From positions 1-64,000 of the forward strand of contig CM038715.1 of NCBI GenBank assembly GCA_021613375.1: a stretch of DNA of 64,000 bases, written 5' to 3'. Shown here one piece after another: positions 39,375 to 52,113 of the stretch (position 1 is its first letter; each line of letters starts with the position of its first letter). Source of the DNA: Megaleporinus macrocephalus. Its lineage: Eukaryota; Chordata; Actinopteri; Characiformes; Anostomidae. Both the position numbers and the translations under genes were made by a program. The notes under the pieces were generated by a model. It made no database searches and was not told the DNA's origin. It saw only the letters and a list, made by a program, of their open reading frames with translations.

Positions 39375-40653
39375 CAGTTCTTTTATATTTATTGTTAACT
39401 CATTGTATGGCAATACTTTAATTATTTTGGAGCTGGATTTTTGTAAAGCTGCTTTGTAAAAGCACCTGCTGTGTAAAGGCTACAAACATATACAAACATA
39501 TTTTAATCTAACTGAACTTATGTATTAAGTTTTTGCACCATGACATTAAAAACGTTTTGAAAATGTTTGATGGGAATTGTCTGTGCAGGATAAGAAATGA
39601 GGCATAGAGGCTCATGTTTACTAAGTAGACATGCTGCTCAGCGAGAATAGACGGACAGGTATGCATGTAGATGTGTAGATGTGGGCGTTTCTTACATCGC
39701 CTAGACGCAGGCAGGTGCCCAGACTGTGGATGACGTCCTCCGCCAGGTCCGAGTGGTCCGAGTCCCAAACCAGGCCGATGCTGATGATTTCTGGAGAATT
39801 CATCAGGACCCGGCGGATACGCAACATTTCTCCACAGTTACTCTGAAAAGCACACAGACAGAGGAGCCATTCAGTGTGTGTGTGTGTGTGTGTGTGTGTG
39901 TTTATGTCCACACAGTAAGAAAGTATAGGTCAACTCTGCCAAAGCGTACATGTGCTTGAACGAGCACAGGAGAGAGAAAGAAAGTCTTTAGAAACGGCCT
40001 GCGTGCTCCAACGATACCTTATGTTCAGCACCCAATGTTCTAGCAGCTTTCTTTGAGTCATCACCCACCGCCGAGCATCTTGGCAATGGCAGTGCGGAAA
40101 CAGGAGGAGAAAACCCTGGCGGTCAGTGCCACTGCCAGCCTGACCCCTGCCCACCCCAAACACTGCTTTTGTGCAGTGGAGAGAGAGCATAGGCAGCAGG
40201 CTGGCACCAGAACCGGGCAGGAAGGGATTAGACAAAGAACACTGTTCTCAGAACCCAGCCACCAAGCACTGCTCTCTCTATCTCTCTCTCACACACATTC
40301 CCTCTCTTATTCTCACCCCTTCTTTCCTCATAAGATGATAATATAGCCTAAAACCATCCTTAGATTAAATACATGTTATTACAGTGGCATACTAAATCTG
40401 GAAAAATCAAATAGGTTCCAGGCTAAAAAAAAAGTTCCTATTGGTATTATATGATACTATCACCTCCATCTTTTAAGGATGTGTTAAGTCTAAAAATGAA
40501 ATAGTAAAGCTTAATAAAATAGAAGTGTTTACTATTTTGCCATGTATGTCACACATACAAGGAGTTTGTCTTGGTGAGGCACACGTATGACATGTAACAA
40601 GAACAATATTACACTAAGAGAAACACACAACATGATACAATAAATGGAATAAA

Positions 40654-40718
<65 letters not shown>

Positions 40719-43700
40719 AATAAAGGAAAGGTGTTGATGAAATGTATGAAAATCTGCGCTTATACATGTACAGATATTCTACACATAGTGAGTCTGACAA
40801 AACTTTTATTTAGTATTTTTTAACTATATAAAAAATGCTTTTATTTACTTCAACTAAATATACTTTAGATATTTTGTATATATTTTTATTATTTCTTTTT
40901 TATCTTTATCTATTTGTGAATGGAGGAACAGTAAAGTAAGAATTTCATTGTACAGAGTAGCTGTCTGTTCTGCTGTGCATATGAAAATAAAACTCTTGAA
41001 TCTTGAATCTGAGTAGATATATATTATAAGATTATATATTATAAAAGTTCAAGTATGAGTTTGGAAAACCAGTAGAATTGAGGAAGTCTACCCAGTACCA
41101 TACAGTGGAACAGAGGCCTAATGGAGGACATGCAACACCTGGTAGACCACCAAAAATATTACCATCAAATAAACAGAACATTCCACCACTGTGAGCAGAC
41201 AACGCTGTCACGGTTCTGGTGAGGGGGTGGACCCAAGCGCAGGAAGGAAACCAGTATTCATGTATTACCACTTTTAGTAGCAAACAGGTTTTTATTATTT
41301 ATTTTAATTTAATTTATTTTTTTTGTATTATACTTATATCATATATTTTATATTTTTATTTTTTAAATGGGGCACATGCATGTGTGACAGGAAAGGGATG
41401 TGCTTATTTTAACTGGGTCAAGCCGTGACTGTGGCATTGAAAGACTAACATGTCTAGCTAGTCAGCAGGGAGTTAACAGGGGAACGAAAATACTGTCATC
41501 TGTAAAATGGATAAACTAAAGAAAGGGAGTGATAGGGGTGAAAGGGGTAGGCCCCAAACAAAAGGATAACTCTTTGGGGACACTACTCTTAATTCTTCTC
41601 TTTATTTCTTTTTCTTAGCTCCCCTTCTTTTACTTTGTCATTATTTCTGGGAGCATGTTTTCTTTTCTTCACAGAGCTTATTTCTATTTTTCTTTTGATA
41701 CCGTTTACCGACTACTCCTCTACAAAGGTGTAGCAAGGGATGGTGCTGCCAATGCCCTAATCAGTGCAGTGCATGCTGGGGGTTGAAGTTTTTGGCTGTA
41801 GTTTTGGCAGAGCGGCACCCATGGTCGCCCACAGTTCGCCTACTACTCGATACCTACTGAGTATTCAGACATACTAGCCGCGCTCGCCTACTGATTTACT
41901 ACTGAGTATTCAGACATACTAGCCGCGTTCACCTACTGATTTACTACTGAGTATTCAGACATACTAGCCGCGCTCACCTACTGATTTACTACTGAGTATT
42001 CAGACATACTAGCCGCGCTCGCCTACTGATTACACCACTGAGTACTCAGACATACTAGCCGCGCTCGCCTACTGATTTACTACTGAGTATTCAGACATAC
42101 TAGCCGCGCTCACCTACTGATTTACTACTGAGTATTCAGACATACTAGCCGCGCTCACCTACTGATTTACTACTGAGTATTCAGACATACTAGCCGTGCT
42201 CACCTACTGATTTACTACTGAGTATTCAGACATACTAGCCACGCTCACCTACTGATTTACTACTGAGTATTCAGACATACTAGCCACGCTCACCTACTGA
42301 TTTACTACTGAGTATTCAGACATACTAGCCGTGCTCACCTACTGATTTACTACTGAGTATTCAGACATACTAGCCACGCTCACCTACTGATTTACTACTG
42401 AGTATTCAGACATACTAGCCGCGCTCGCTTACTGATTTACTACTGAGTATTCAGACATACTAGCCGTGCTCACCTACTGATTTACTACTGAGTATTCAGA
42501 CATACTAGCCACGCTCACCTACTGATTTACTACTGAGTATTCAGACATACTAGCCACGCTCACCTACTGATTTACTACTGAGTATTCAGACATACTAGCC
42601 GCGCTCGCTTACTGATTTACTACTGAGTATTCAGATATACTAGCCACGCTCGCCTACTGATTTACTACTGAGTATTCAGACATACTAGCCGCGCTCGCTT
42701 ACTGATTTACTACTGAGTATTTAGACATACTAGCCACGCTCACCTACTGATTTACTACTGAGTATTCAGACATACTAGCCACACTCACTACTGATTTACT
42801 ACTGAGTATTCAGACATACTAGCCACGCTCACCTACTGATTTACTACTGAGTATTCAGACATACTAGCCGCGCTCGCCTACTGATTTACTACTGAGTATT
42901 CAGACATACTAGCCGCGCTCGCCTACTGATTTACTACTGAGTATTCAGACATACTAGCCACACTCACTACTGATTTACTACTGAGTATTCAGACATACTA
43001 GCCACGCTCACCTACTGATTTACTACTGAGTATTCAGACATACTAGCCGCGCTCGCCTACTGATTTACTACTGAGTATTCAGACATACTAGACGCGCTCG
43101 CTACTGATTTACTACTGAGTATTCAGACATACTAGCCGCGCTCGCCTACTGATTTACTACTGAGTATTCAGACATACTAGCCACGCTCGCCTACTGATTT
43201 ACTACTGAGTATTCAGACATACTAGCCGCGCTTGCTTACTGATTTACTACTGAGTATTCAGACATACTAGCCACGCTCACCTATTGATTTACTACTGAGT
43301 ATTCAGACATACTAGCCGCGCTCGCCTACTGATTACACTACTGAGTATTCACACATACTAGCCACGCTCGCCAACTGATTACACCACTGAGTAGTAAACA
43401 AGTAGACGATTTCGGACACGCCTTATGAGTCTAGCTTTGTGTAGCTTTCAAGAAGCCAACTACTCACTTCTTTTAAAACTAAAAGTCTCCCAAAATAATT
43501 TGATTTCATGTTAAGAAGCTGTTTCAATGTAACTGGTTACTATTCACACAAAAAGAACAGACAGTGACTAAGAAGTTGTCTCAGAGGGAGAAACATCCAG
43601 TGTCCCGTATCCAGCAGCCTAGATGTGGGTTCCCAAATTGTGTCAAGCAGAGTGCCAGCAATCCAGCACTGCTCCAGAGCTCTCCTCACATTCCTTTCAG

Positions 43701-44021
43701 TAACATAGGGATCAATTCAGGACAGCAGCTCCAGCAGGTAATTATCACTGAAGGTGAACTGAATTTCATCTCCGGATCTTCACTAATCCAGCAGAGATTA
43801 TCAGTGAGTGAAATTCTGGACTAATGCTGACAGCAGAAAAGGACCTTTTTTCATGTCTATCTGAAGCTTGCAGCCTCGTGTGGAGCGGAAAGCTGTGTGG
43901 ACAATGAGCTGGTCAGCAGGACTGGGCAGTTTCCACAGCCAGCGATTTCTCTGAACACTAGTAAAAAAGAGCCTTTGTGCTTTCAGTAGGAGGCGTGAAG
44001 GGTGAAGTAATTGCTTGTATA

Positions 44022-44064
<43 letters not shown>

Positions 44065-46148
44065 TCACCGGGCAGTTGCGCAGGTCTCCCATTGTGCTGG
44101 CATTGCGGAGAAGCTCCCCGAACATGTCCGGCGTGGGCTTCTCCCTGCACTCCAGCATCCGCACGGCCTGGTTACTGCAGCAGAGGAGCAGAGACACATA
44201 CGTGTCCTCAAGTACCAGCAGCACTACTGAACATCACACTCGTATCACTGCTGCACACACTTTAACCCTCCTGCAGTGGTAGAAAGTTGCAGAAGTGTGG
44301 GCACCCACTGGCCCACTGACAGGTTTATTGATTTGTAAGGTAAAATGTAGTGAATACTGCAGCAGGACATTATTATATCATTTTCAGTCTTCAATATGTT
44401 ATTTAGTGTTATCTACTAGAATAGATTAACATTTATAACATGCTCTAGTTTTCCCAAAACACAATATCTTTATTCACACTGCCGTACCAGTTTAAACCAG
44501 AGTTCGATCCTGAAAGGTAGAACAAGCTGGTAGACATAATTTGTTTTACAAGATGATTTCACCTTGTAACAGAGAAAAGGGATGAAATTCCATCAGGCAG
44601 CTGAGAAAAGTGGTATCTGTGGGAGTGTTTCTCTCTCTGGCGTGTACTTTAGGCTTTAAAACTTTAGAGACTGTTTACTTGCATAAAAAGCTGCAAAAAA
44701 GAAAAAAAAAAACAGAAAGGCATAAAGCATCCCCTATTTCTCTGCAAATATTTACACACAGTTATTGTAGTTAATATTTGATATTATTGTAGCTAATTAT
44801 TGTAGTTAATATTTGATATTACTGTAATTATTGTAGTTAATATTTATTATTACTGTAATTATTGTAGTTAATCTTTGATATTATTGTAATTATTGTAATT
44901 AATATTTGACATTATTGTAGTCATTTTAGTTAATATTTGATATTACTGTAATTATTGTAGTTAATATTTGATATTATTGTAGTCATTGTAGTTATTATTT
45001 GATATTATAGTAGCTTAATATTGTAGTTAATATTAAATGTTGTAGTTAATCTTTGATATTATTGTAGTTAATTATTCTAGTTAATATTTGATATTATTCT
45101 GGCTAATTATTGTAGTTAATATTTGGTATTACTGCAATTATTGTAGTTAATATTTTTTATTATTGTAAATATTGTAATTCATTGATATTATTGTAGATAA
45201 TAATTGATATTATTGTAGTTAATTATTGTAGTTAATATTTGATATTATTGTAGTTAGTTACTGTAGTTACATCTCCTAACTCAGATGTTCATAAGACTCC
45301 TATTGATAGATATCACAGTCTGAACATGCTTTTCGTAGTTCTCTAGGAATCTTTCTGTTCTGGTCTTGTTTTAAAAATTTTTTACAAACACTTCCTTGAA
45401 GAACTCTGCAGTATTCATGGGCCGTCTCACAAACACAGCATGTTTGAGATATATCCACCCACAGGTTTTTAAAGATTTTCAAACAAAGGGACTTTGAAGA
45501 TCATACTGAAAACTCTTCATGTGACATCAATATACTAATTACACATACCAATAAAATCAATTGTACAGCTAAAGAATAACACTACAATAACAATAACAAT
45601 ACAGGGGTTCTCATGAGCCTCATAAATAACACAGACACTTTATTATTAGTGCACAGCCACATAACGAACAAATACAAGCATTTCAAACCCTTTTATAGAC
45701 CGCAGCACAATCATGTACTCATAAGATAGGACAGCACACATTACTGCTGAATAAATCTTCCTGATCATGTTGTCAGAGCAGAAATGCCCACTGAGGAGAA
45801 GTGAATAACATGAGTTTAAACAGATCTAATAAACGTGTCAGATTTAACTCCATGACTGTATAAAGTGCTTGTTCTGAGCAGATTAGTATTCCCCGAAAGG
45901 CCTGAGAGGCCAGAGCGGCCATGCTTCATATATAATCCATCTCCACATTACCTGCGGTAGGATAGGAGCCACAGGCCTTCGCTGAAATCTCAGCTTTTTA
46001 TTGGCTAATGTTTCTCTAAGTACTGCACGATAGCATTTCTCAATGTTTTAGAAGCATATCTCCGGTACTGGCCCGGCTGTCAGCATGTCCTGATGAGAGG
46101 GGGAAATGTGCCGAGACAGGCCCCCAAGGGCTCAACAATGTCTGCACT

Positions 46149-46184
<36 letters not shown>

Positions 46185-49100
46185 GAGACAAATGTACGTA
46201 CTGGCTCCAATCAGACAGACAGGCCTAACGTCACTGTCTCTATGCTATAGCATTACCTATTGTAGTGACACTCACAAGAGAATTGCCAATTAACCCTGAA
46301 AATGAGATGATACTCTGATACACTGACCTTCTGCTACATTAACAGTCCTGATCAGTCTTAATATATGCTTACACTGAAATCTTCAATCAATAAATCCAGT
46401 CAAAATAAATCATCATGCACAATGTTCACTGAAACAAGGACGCACAGTGTCACAGCAACCCTAATGCTTCCATCAAAAAAAAGTGGTCAGTACAGTGGTG
46501 TAGTGGTTAGTATGGTGGTGTAGTGGTTAGTATGGTGGTGTAGTGGTTAGTATGGTGGTGTAGTGGTTAGTACGGTGGTGTAGTGGTTAGTACGGTGATG
46601 TAGTGGTTAGTTTGGTGGTGTAGTGGTTAGTATGGTAGTGTAGTGGTTAGTATGGTGGTGTAGTGGTTAGTATAGTGGTGTAGTGGTTAGTACAGTGGTG
46701 TAGTGGTTAGTATAGTGGTGTAGTGGTTAGTATGGTGGTGTAGTGGTTAGTATAGTGGTGTAGTGGTTAGTATGGTGGTGTAGTGGTTAGTATGGTGGTG
46801 TAGTGGTTAGTATAGTGGTGTAGTGGTTAGTATAGTGGTGTAGTGGTTAGTATAGTGGTGTAGTGGTTAGTATGGTGGTGTAGTAGTTAGTATGGTGATG
46901 TAGTGGTTAGTATAGTGGTGTAGTAGTTAGTATGGTGGTGTAGTGGTTAGTACGGTGATGTAGTGGTTAGTACGGTGGTGTAGTGGTTAGTACGGTGGTG
47001 TAGTGGTTAGTATAGTGGTGTAGTGGTTAGTATGGTGGTGTAGTGGTTAGTACGGTGATGTAGTGGTTAGTACGGTGATGTAGTGGTTAGTACGGTGGTG
47101 TAGTGGTTAGTACGGTGGTGTAGTGGTTAGTATGGTGATGTAGTGGTTAGTATGGTGGTGTAGTGGTTAGTATGGTGGTGTAGTGGTTAGTATGGTGGTG
47201 TAGTGGTTAGTACGGTGGTGTAGTGGTCAGTATGGTGGTGTAGTGGTTAGTATGGTGGTGTAGTGGTTAGTACGGTGGTGTAGTGGTTAGTACGGTGGTT
47301 TAGTGGTCAGTACGGTGGTTTAGTGGTCAGTACAGTGGTGTAGTGGTCAGTACGGTGGTGTAGTGGTCAGTACGGTGGTGTAGTGGTTAGTACGGTGGTG
47401 TAGTGATTAATATGGTGGTGTAATGGTTAGTATGGAGGTGTAGTGGTCAGTACGGTGGTGTAGTGGTTAGTATGGTGGTGTAGTGATTAGTATGGTGGTG
47501 TAGTGGTTAGTATGGTGGTGCAGCGGTTAGTACGGTGGTGTAGTGGTCAGTACGGTGGTGTAGTGGATAGTACGGTGGTGTAGTGGGTAGTACGGTGGTG
47601 TAGTGGTTAGTACGGTGGTGTAGTGGTTAGTACGGTGGTGTAGTGGTTAGTACGGTGGTTTAGTGGTCAGTACGGTGGTGTAGTGGTCAGTACGGTGGTG
47701 TAGTGGTTAGTACGTTGGTGTAGTGATTAGTATGGTGGTGTAATGGTTAGTATGGAGGTGTAGTGGTCAGTACGGTGGTGTAGTGGTTAGTATGGTGGTG
47801 TAGTGATTAGTATGGTGGTGTATTGGTTAGTATGGTGGTGCAGCGGTTAGTACGGTGGTGTAGTGGTTAGTACGGTGGTGTAGTGGGTAGTACGGTGGTG
47901 TAGTGGGTAGTATGGTAGTGAAGTGGTTAATATGGAGGTGTAGTGGTTAGTACGGTGGTGTAGTGGTCAGTATGGTGGTGTAGTGGTTAGTACGGTGGTG
48001 TAGTGGTTAGTATGGTGGTGTAGTGGTTAGTACGGTGGTGTAGTGGTTAGTATGGTGGTGCAGTGGTTAGTATGGTGGTGTAGTGGTTAGTATGGCGATT
48101 TAGTGGTTAGTACGGTGGTGTAGTGGTTAGTAAGGTGGTGTGGTGGTTAGTACGGTGGTGTAGTGGTTAGTATGGCGGTGTAGTGGTTAGTATGGTGGTG
48201 TAGTGGTTAGTATGGTGGTGTAGTGGTCAGTACGGTGGTGTAGTGGGTAGTACGGTGGTGTAGTGGGTAGTATGGTGATGTAGTGGTTAGTACGGTGGTG
48301 TAGTGGTTAGTATGGTGATGTAGTGGTTAGTATGGTGGTGTAGTGGTTAGTATGGTGGTGTAGTGGTTAGTACGGTGGTGTAGTGGTCAGTATGGTGGTG
48401 TAGTGGTTAGTATGGTGGTGTAGTGGTTAGTACGGTGGTGTAGTGGTTAGTACGGTGGTTTAGTGGTCAGTACGGTGGTTTAGTGGTCAGTACAGTGGTG
48501 TAGTGGTCAGTACGGTGGTGTAGTGGTCAGTACAGTGGTGTAGTGGTTAGTACGGTGGTGTAGTGATTAATATGGTGGTGTAATGGTTAGTATGGAGGTG
48601 TAGTGGTTAGTTTGGTGGTGTAGTGGTTAGTATGGTGGTATAGTGGTTAGTATGGTGGTGTAGTGGTTAGTATAGTGGTGTAGTGGTTAGTATGGTGGTG
48701 TAGTGGTTAGTACGGTGGTGTAGTGGTTAGTACGGTGGTGTAGTGGTTAGTACGGTGGTGTAGTGGTTAGTACGGTGGTTTAGTGGTCAGTACGGTGGTG
48801 TAGTGGTCAGTACGGTGGTGTAGTGGTTAGTACGTTGGTGTAGTGATTAGTATGGTGGTGTAATGGTTAGTATGGAGGTGTAGTGGTCAGTACGGTGGTG
48901 TAGTGGTTAGTATAGTGGTGTAGTGATTAGTATGGTGGTGTAGTGGTTAGTATGGTGGTGCAGCGGTTAGTACGGTGGTGTAGTGGTTAGTACGGTGGTG
49001 TAGTGGGTAGTACGGTGGTGTAGTGGGTAGTATGGTAGTGAAGTGGTTAATATGGAGGTGTAGTGGTTAGTACGGTGGTGTAGTGGTCAGTATGGTGGTG

Positions 49101-52055
49101 TAGTGGTTAGTACGGTGGTGTAGTGGTTAGTATGGTGGTGTAGTGGTTAGTACGGTGGTGTAGTGGTTAGTATGGTGGTGCAGTGGTTAGTATGGTGGTG
49201 TAGTGGTTAGTATGGCGATTTAGTGGTTAGTACGGTGGTGTAGTGGTTAGTAAGGTGGTGTGGTGGTTAGTACGGTGGTGTAGTGGTTAGTATGGCGGTG
49301 TAGTGGTTAGTATGGTGGTGTAGTGGTTAGTACGGTGGTGTAGTGGTCAGTACGGTGGTGTAGTGGGTAGTACGGTGGTGTAGTGGGTAGTATGGTGATG
49401 TAGTGGTTAGTATAGTGGTGTAGTGGTTAGTGTGGCGATTTAGTGGTTAGTACGGTGGTGTAGTGGTTAGTAAGGTGGTGTAGTGGTTAGTACGGTGGTG
49501 TAGTGGTTAGTATGGTGGTGTAGTGGTTAGTACGGTGGTGTAGTGGTTAGTACGGTGGTTTAGTGGTTAGTACGGTGGTGTAGTGGCTAGTATGGTGGTG
49601 TAGTGGTTAGTATGGTGGTGTAGTGGTTAGTATGGTGGTGTAGTGGTTAGTACAGTGGTGTAGTGGTTAGTAAGGTGGTGTAGTGTTTAGTATGGTGGTG
49701 TAGTGGTTAGTATGGTGGTGTAGTGGTTAGTATGGTGGTGTAGTTGTTAGTACGGTGGTGTAGTGGTTAGTATGGTGGTGTAGTTGTTAGTACGGTGGTA
49801 TAGTAGTTAGTATGGTGGTGTAGTAGTTAGTACAGTGGTGTAGTGGTTAGTATGGTAGTGTAGTGGTTAGTATGGTGGTGTAGTGGTTAGTATGGTGGTG
49901 TAGTGGTCAGTACGGTGGTGTAGTGGTCATTAAGGTGGTGCAGTGGTCAGGACGGTGGTGTTGTGGTCATTAAGGTGGTGTAGTGGTCAGCACTGTGGTG
50001 TAGTGGTCATTAAGGTGGTGTAGTGTTTAGTATGGTGGTGTAGTGGTTAGTATGGTGGTGTAGTGGTTAGTACGGTGGTGTAGTGGTTAGTATGGTGGTG
50101 TAGTGGTTAGTACGGTGGTGTAGTGGTTAGTAAGGTGGTGTAGTGTTTAGTATGGTGGTGTAGTGGTTAGTATGGTGGTGTAGTCGTTAGTATGGTGGTG
50201 TAGTTGTTAGTACGGTGGTGTTGTGGTTAGTATGGTGGTATAGTAGTTAGTATGGTGGTGTAGTAGTTAGTACGGTGGTGTAGTGGTTAGTATGGTAGTG
50301 TAGTGGTTAGTATGGTGGTGTAGTGGTTAGTATGGTGGTGTAGTGGTTAGTATGGTGGTGTAGTGGTCAGTACGGTGGTGTAGTGGTCAGTACGGTGGTG
50401 TAGTGGTTAGTAAGGTGGTGTAGTGTTTAGTATGGTGGTGTAGTAGTTAGTATGGTGGTGTAGTCGTTAGTATGGTGGTGTAGTCGTTAGTATGGTGGTG
50501 TAGTTGTTAGTACGGTGGTATAGTAGTTAGTATGGTGGTGTAGTTGTTAGTATGGTGGTGTAGTTGTTAGTACGGTGGTATAGTAGTTAGTTTGGTGGTG
50601 TAGTTGTTAGTATGGTGGTGTAGTGGTTAGTATGGTGGTGTAGTTGTTAGTACGGTGGTATAGTAGTTAGTATGGTGGTGTAGTAGTTAGTACGGTGGTG
50701 TAGTGGTTAGTATGGTAGTGTAGTCGTTAGTACGGTGGTATAGTAGTTAGTATGGTGGTGTAGTTGTTAGTATGGTGGTGTAGTCGTTAGTATGGTGGTG
50801 TAGTTGTTAGTACGGTGGTATAGTAGTTAGTATGGTGGTGTAGTTGTTAGTATGGTGGTGTAGTGGTTAGTATGGTGGTGTAGTTGTTAGTACGGTGGTA
50901 TAGTAGTTAGTATGGTGGTGTAGTAGTTAGTACGGTGGTGTAGTGGTTAGTATGGTAGTGTAGTGGTTAGTATGGTGGTGTAGTGGTTAGTATGGTGGTG
51001 TAGTGGTTAGTACGGTGGTGTAGTGGTTAGTACGGTGGTGTAGTGGTCAGTACGGTGGTGTAGTGGTCAGTATGGTGGTGTAGTGGTTAGTACGGTGGTG
51101 TAGTGGTTAGTTTGGTGGTGTAGTGGTTAGTATGGTGGTATAGTGGTTAGTATGGTGGTGTAGTGGTTAGTATAGTGGTGTAGTGGTTAGTATGGTGGTG
51201 TAGTGGTTAGTATGGTGGTGTAGTGGTTAGTATGGTGGTGTAGTGGTTAGTACGGTGGTGTAGTGGTTAGTATGGTGGTGTAGTGGTCAGTATGGTGGTG
51301 TAGTGGTTAGTACAGTGGTGTAGTGGTTAGTACGGTGGTGTAGTGGTTAAAATTGAGAGTGTGTTGGCCATGCAATGGACTGGCGACCTGTCCATGGTGT
51401 ACCCTGCCTTATCCAGATGACTCCAGCACCCCCCTCCTGTGACCCCAACTAGCTAGAGATGGATGGATGGATGTTTTGGGGTTAAAAAGTAAAGCAACTG
51501 AAATTTGAGGCACAGGGATGCAATTGTCAGACTCCCAGCCCAAATTAGATTTTTGGCATATCCAGATCTTTTGCAAAACAAATTTGATTTTGCTGCAGTC
51601 TAAACACAGCCTATTCCTGGAGTCGACTCTAACTCTGATTTAATTTTAACTGATAACTGGCTGTTGATAAAGTAATATATGCAGTGGCAAGTGGCTATTT
51701 TTTTAATCGCTGTGTTGCTTATACTGAGTGTCTGTTGAGTGTAGCCTTAAGCTATAACATGTAAATGTTATATTGTTATGTTGTTAGTCTATGAGCTCTT
51801 TATGGGCTAATATTATGTGGTAAATGTAAACAAGTAGATTATTTTGTGTTACTCTCATACCTGTTAAATTGTGTGTGATTTCAATTAGTTCTGAACTCTT
51901 GTTTACATAAAGTGCAGTGCTATGTTTTTAATTTTAGATTTGTCATGAATAATCATTTACAAATAATGTACCTTACTGGCAAAGTAATTCACTTGACATT
52001 GAATGAAATGGGCTCTACACATAAAAGCACATGTAACTTTTTATTTTGTATTTTT

Positions 52056-52113
<58 letters not shown>

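Larger units (their letters stand above)
37917..39695 (-). other. usp54 intron C-D (1.8 kb)
   Basis: It holds one Tc1-type MITE (38819-39302) and the (TA)n run that abuts it. The rest, 37920-38800, has no recognised element. Confidence 0.8.
39843..44068 (-). other. usp54 intron B-C (4.2 kb)
   Basis: It holds the 45-bp minisatellite (41862-43395), a LINE tail (40800-41015), an (AAT)n run (40655-40714) and small TG and CT runs. I see nothing nameable in 41020-41790 or 43425-44020. Confidence 0.8.

Noticed and set aside
46482..51350. Tandem tRNA genes suggested by the repeated A-box-like motif
   Set aside because: No anticodon arm, B-box or acceptor pairing exists in or next to the 20-bp unit.
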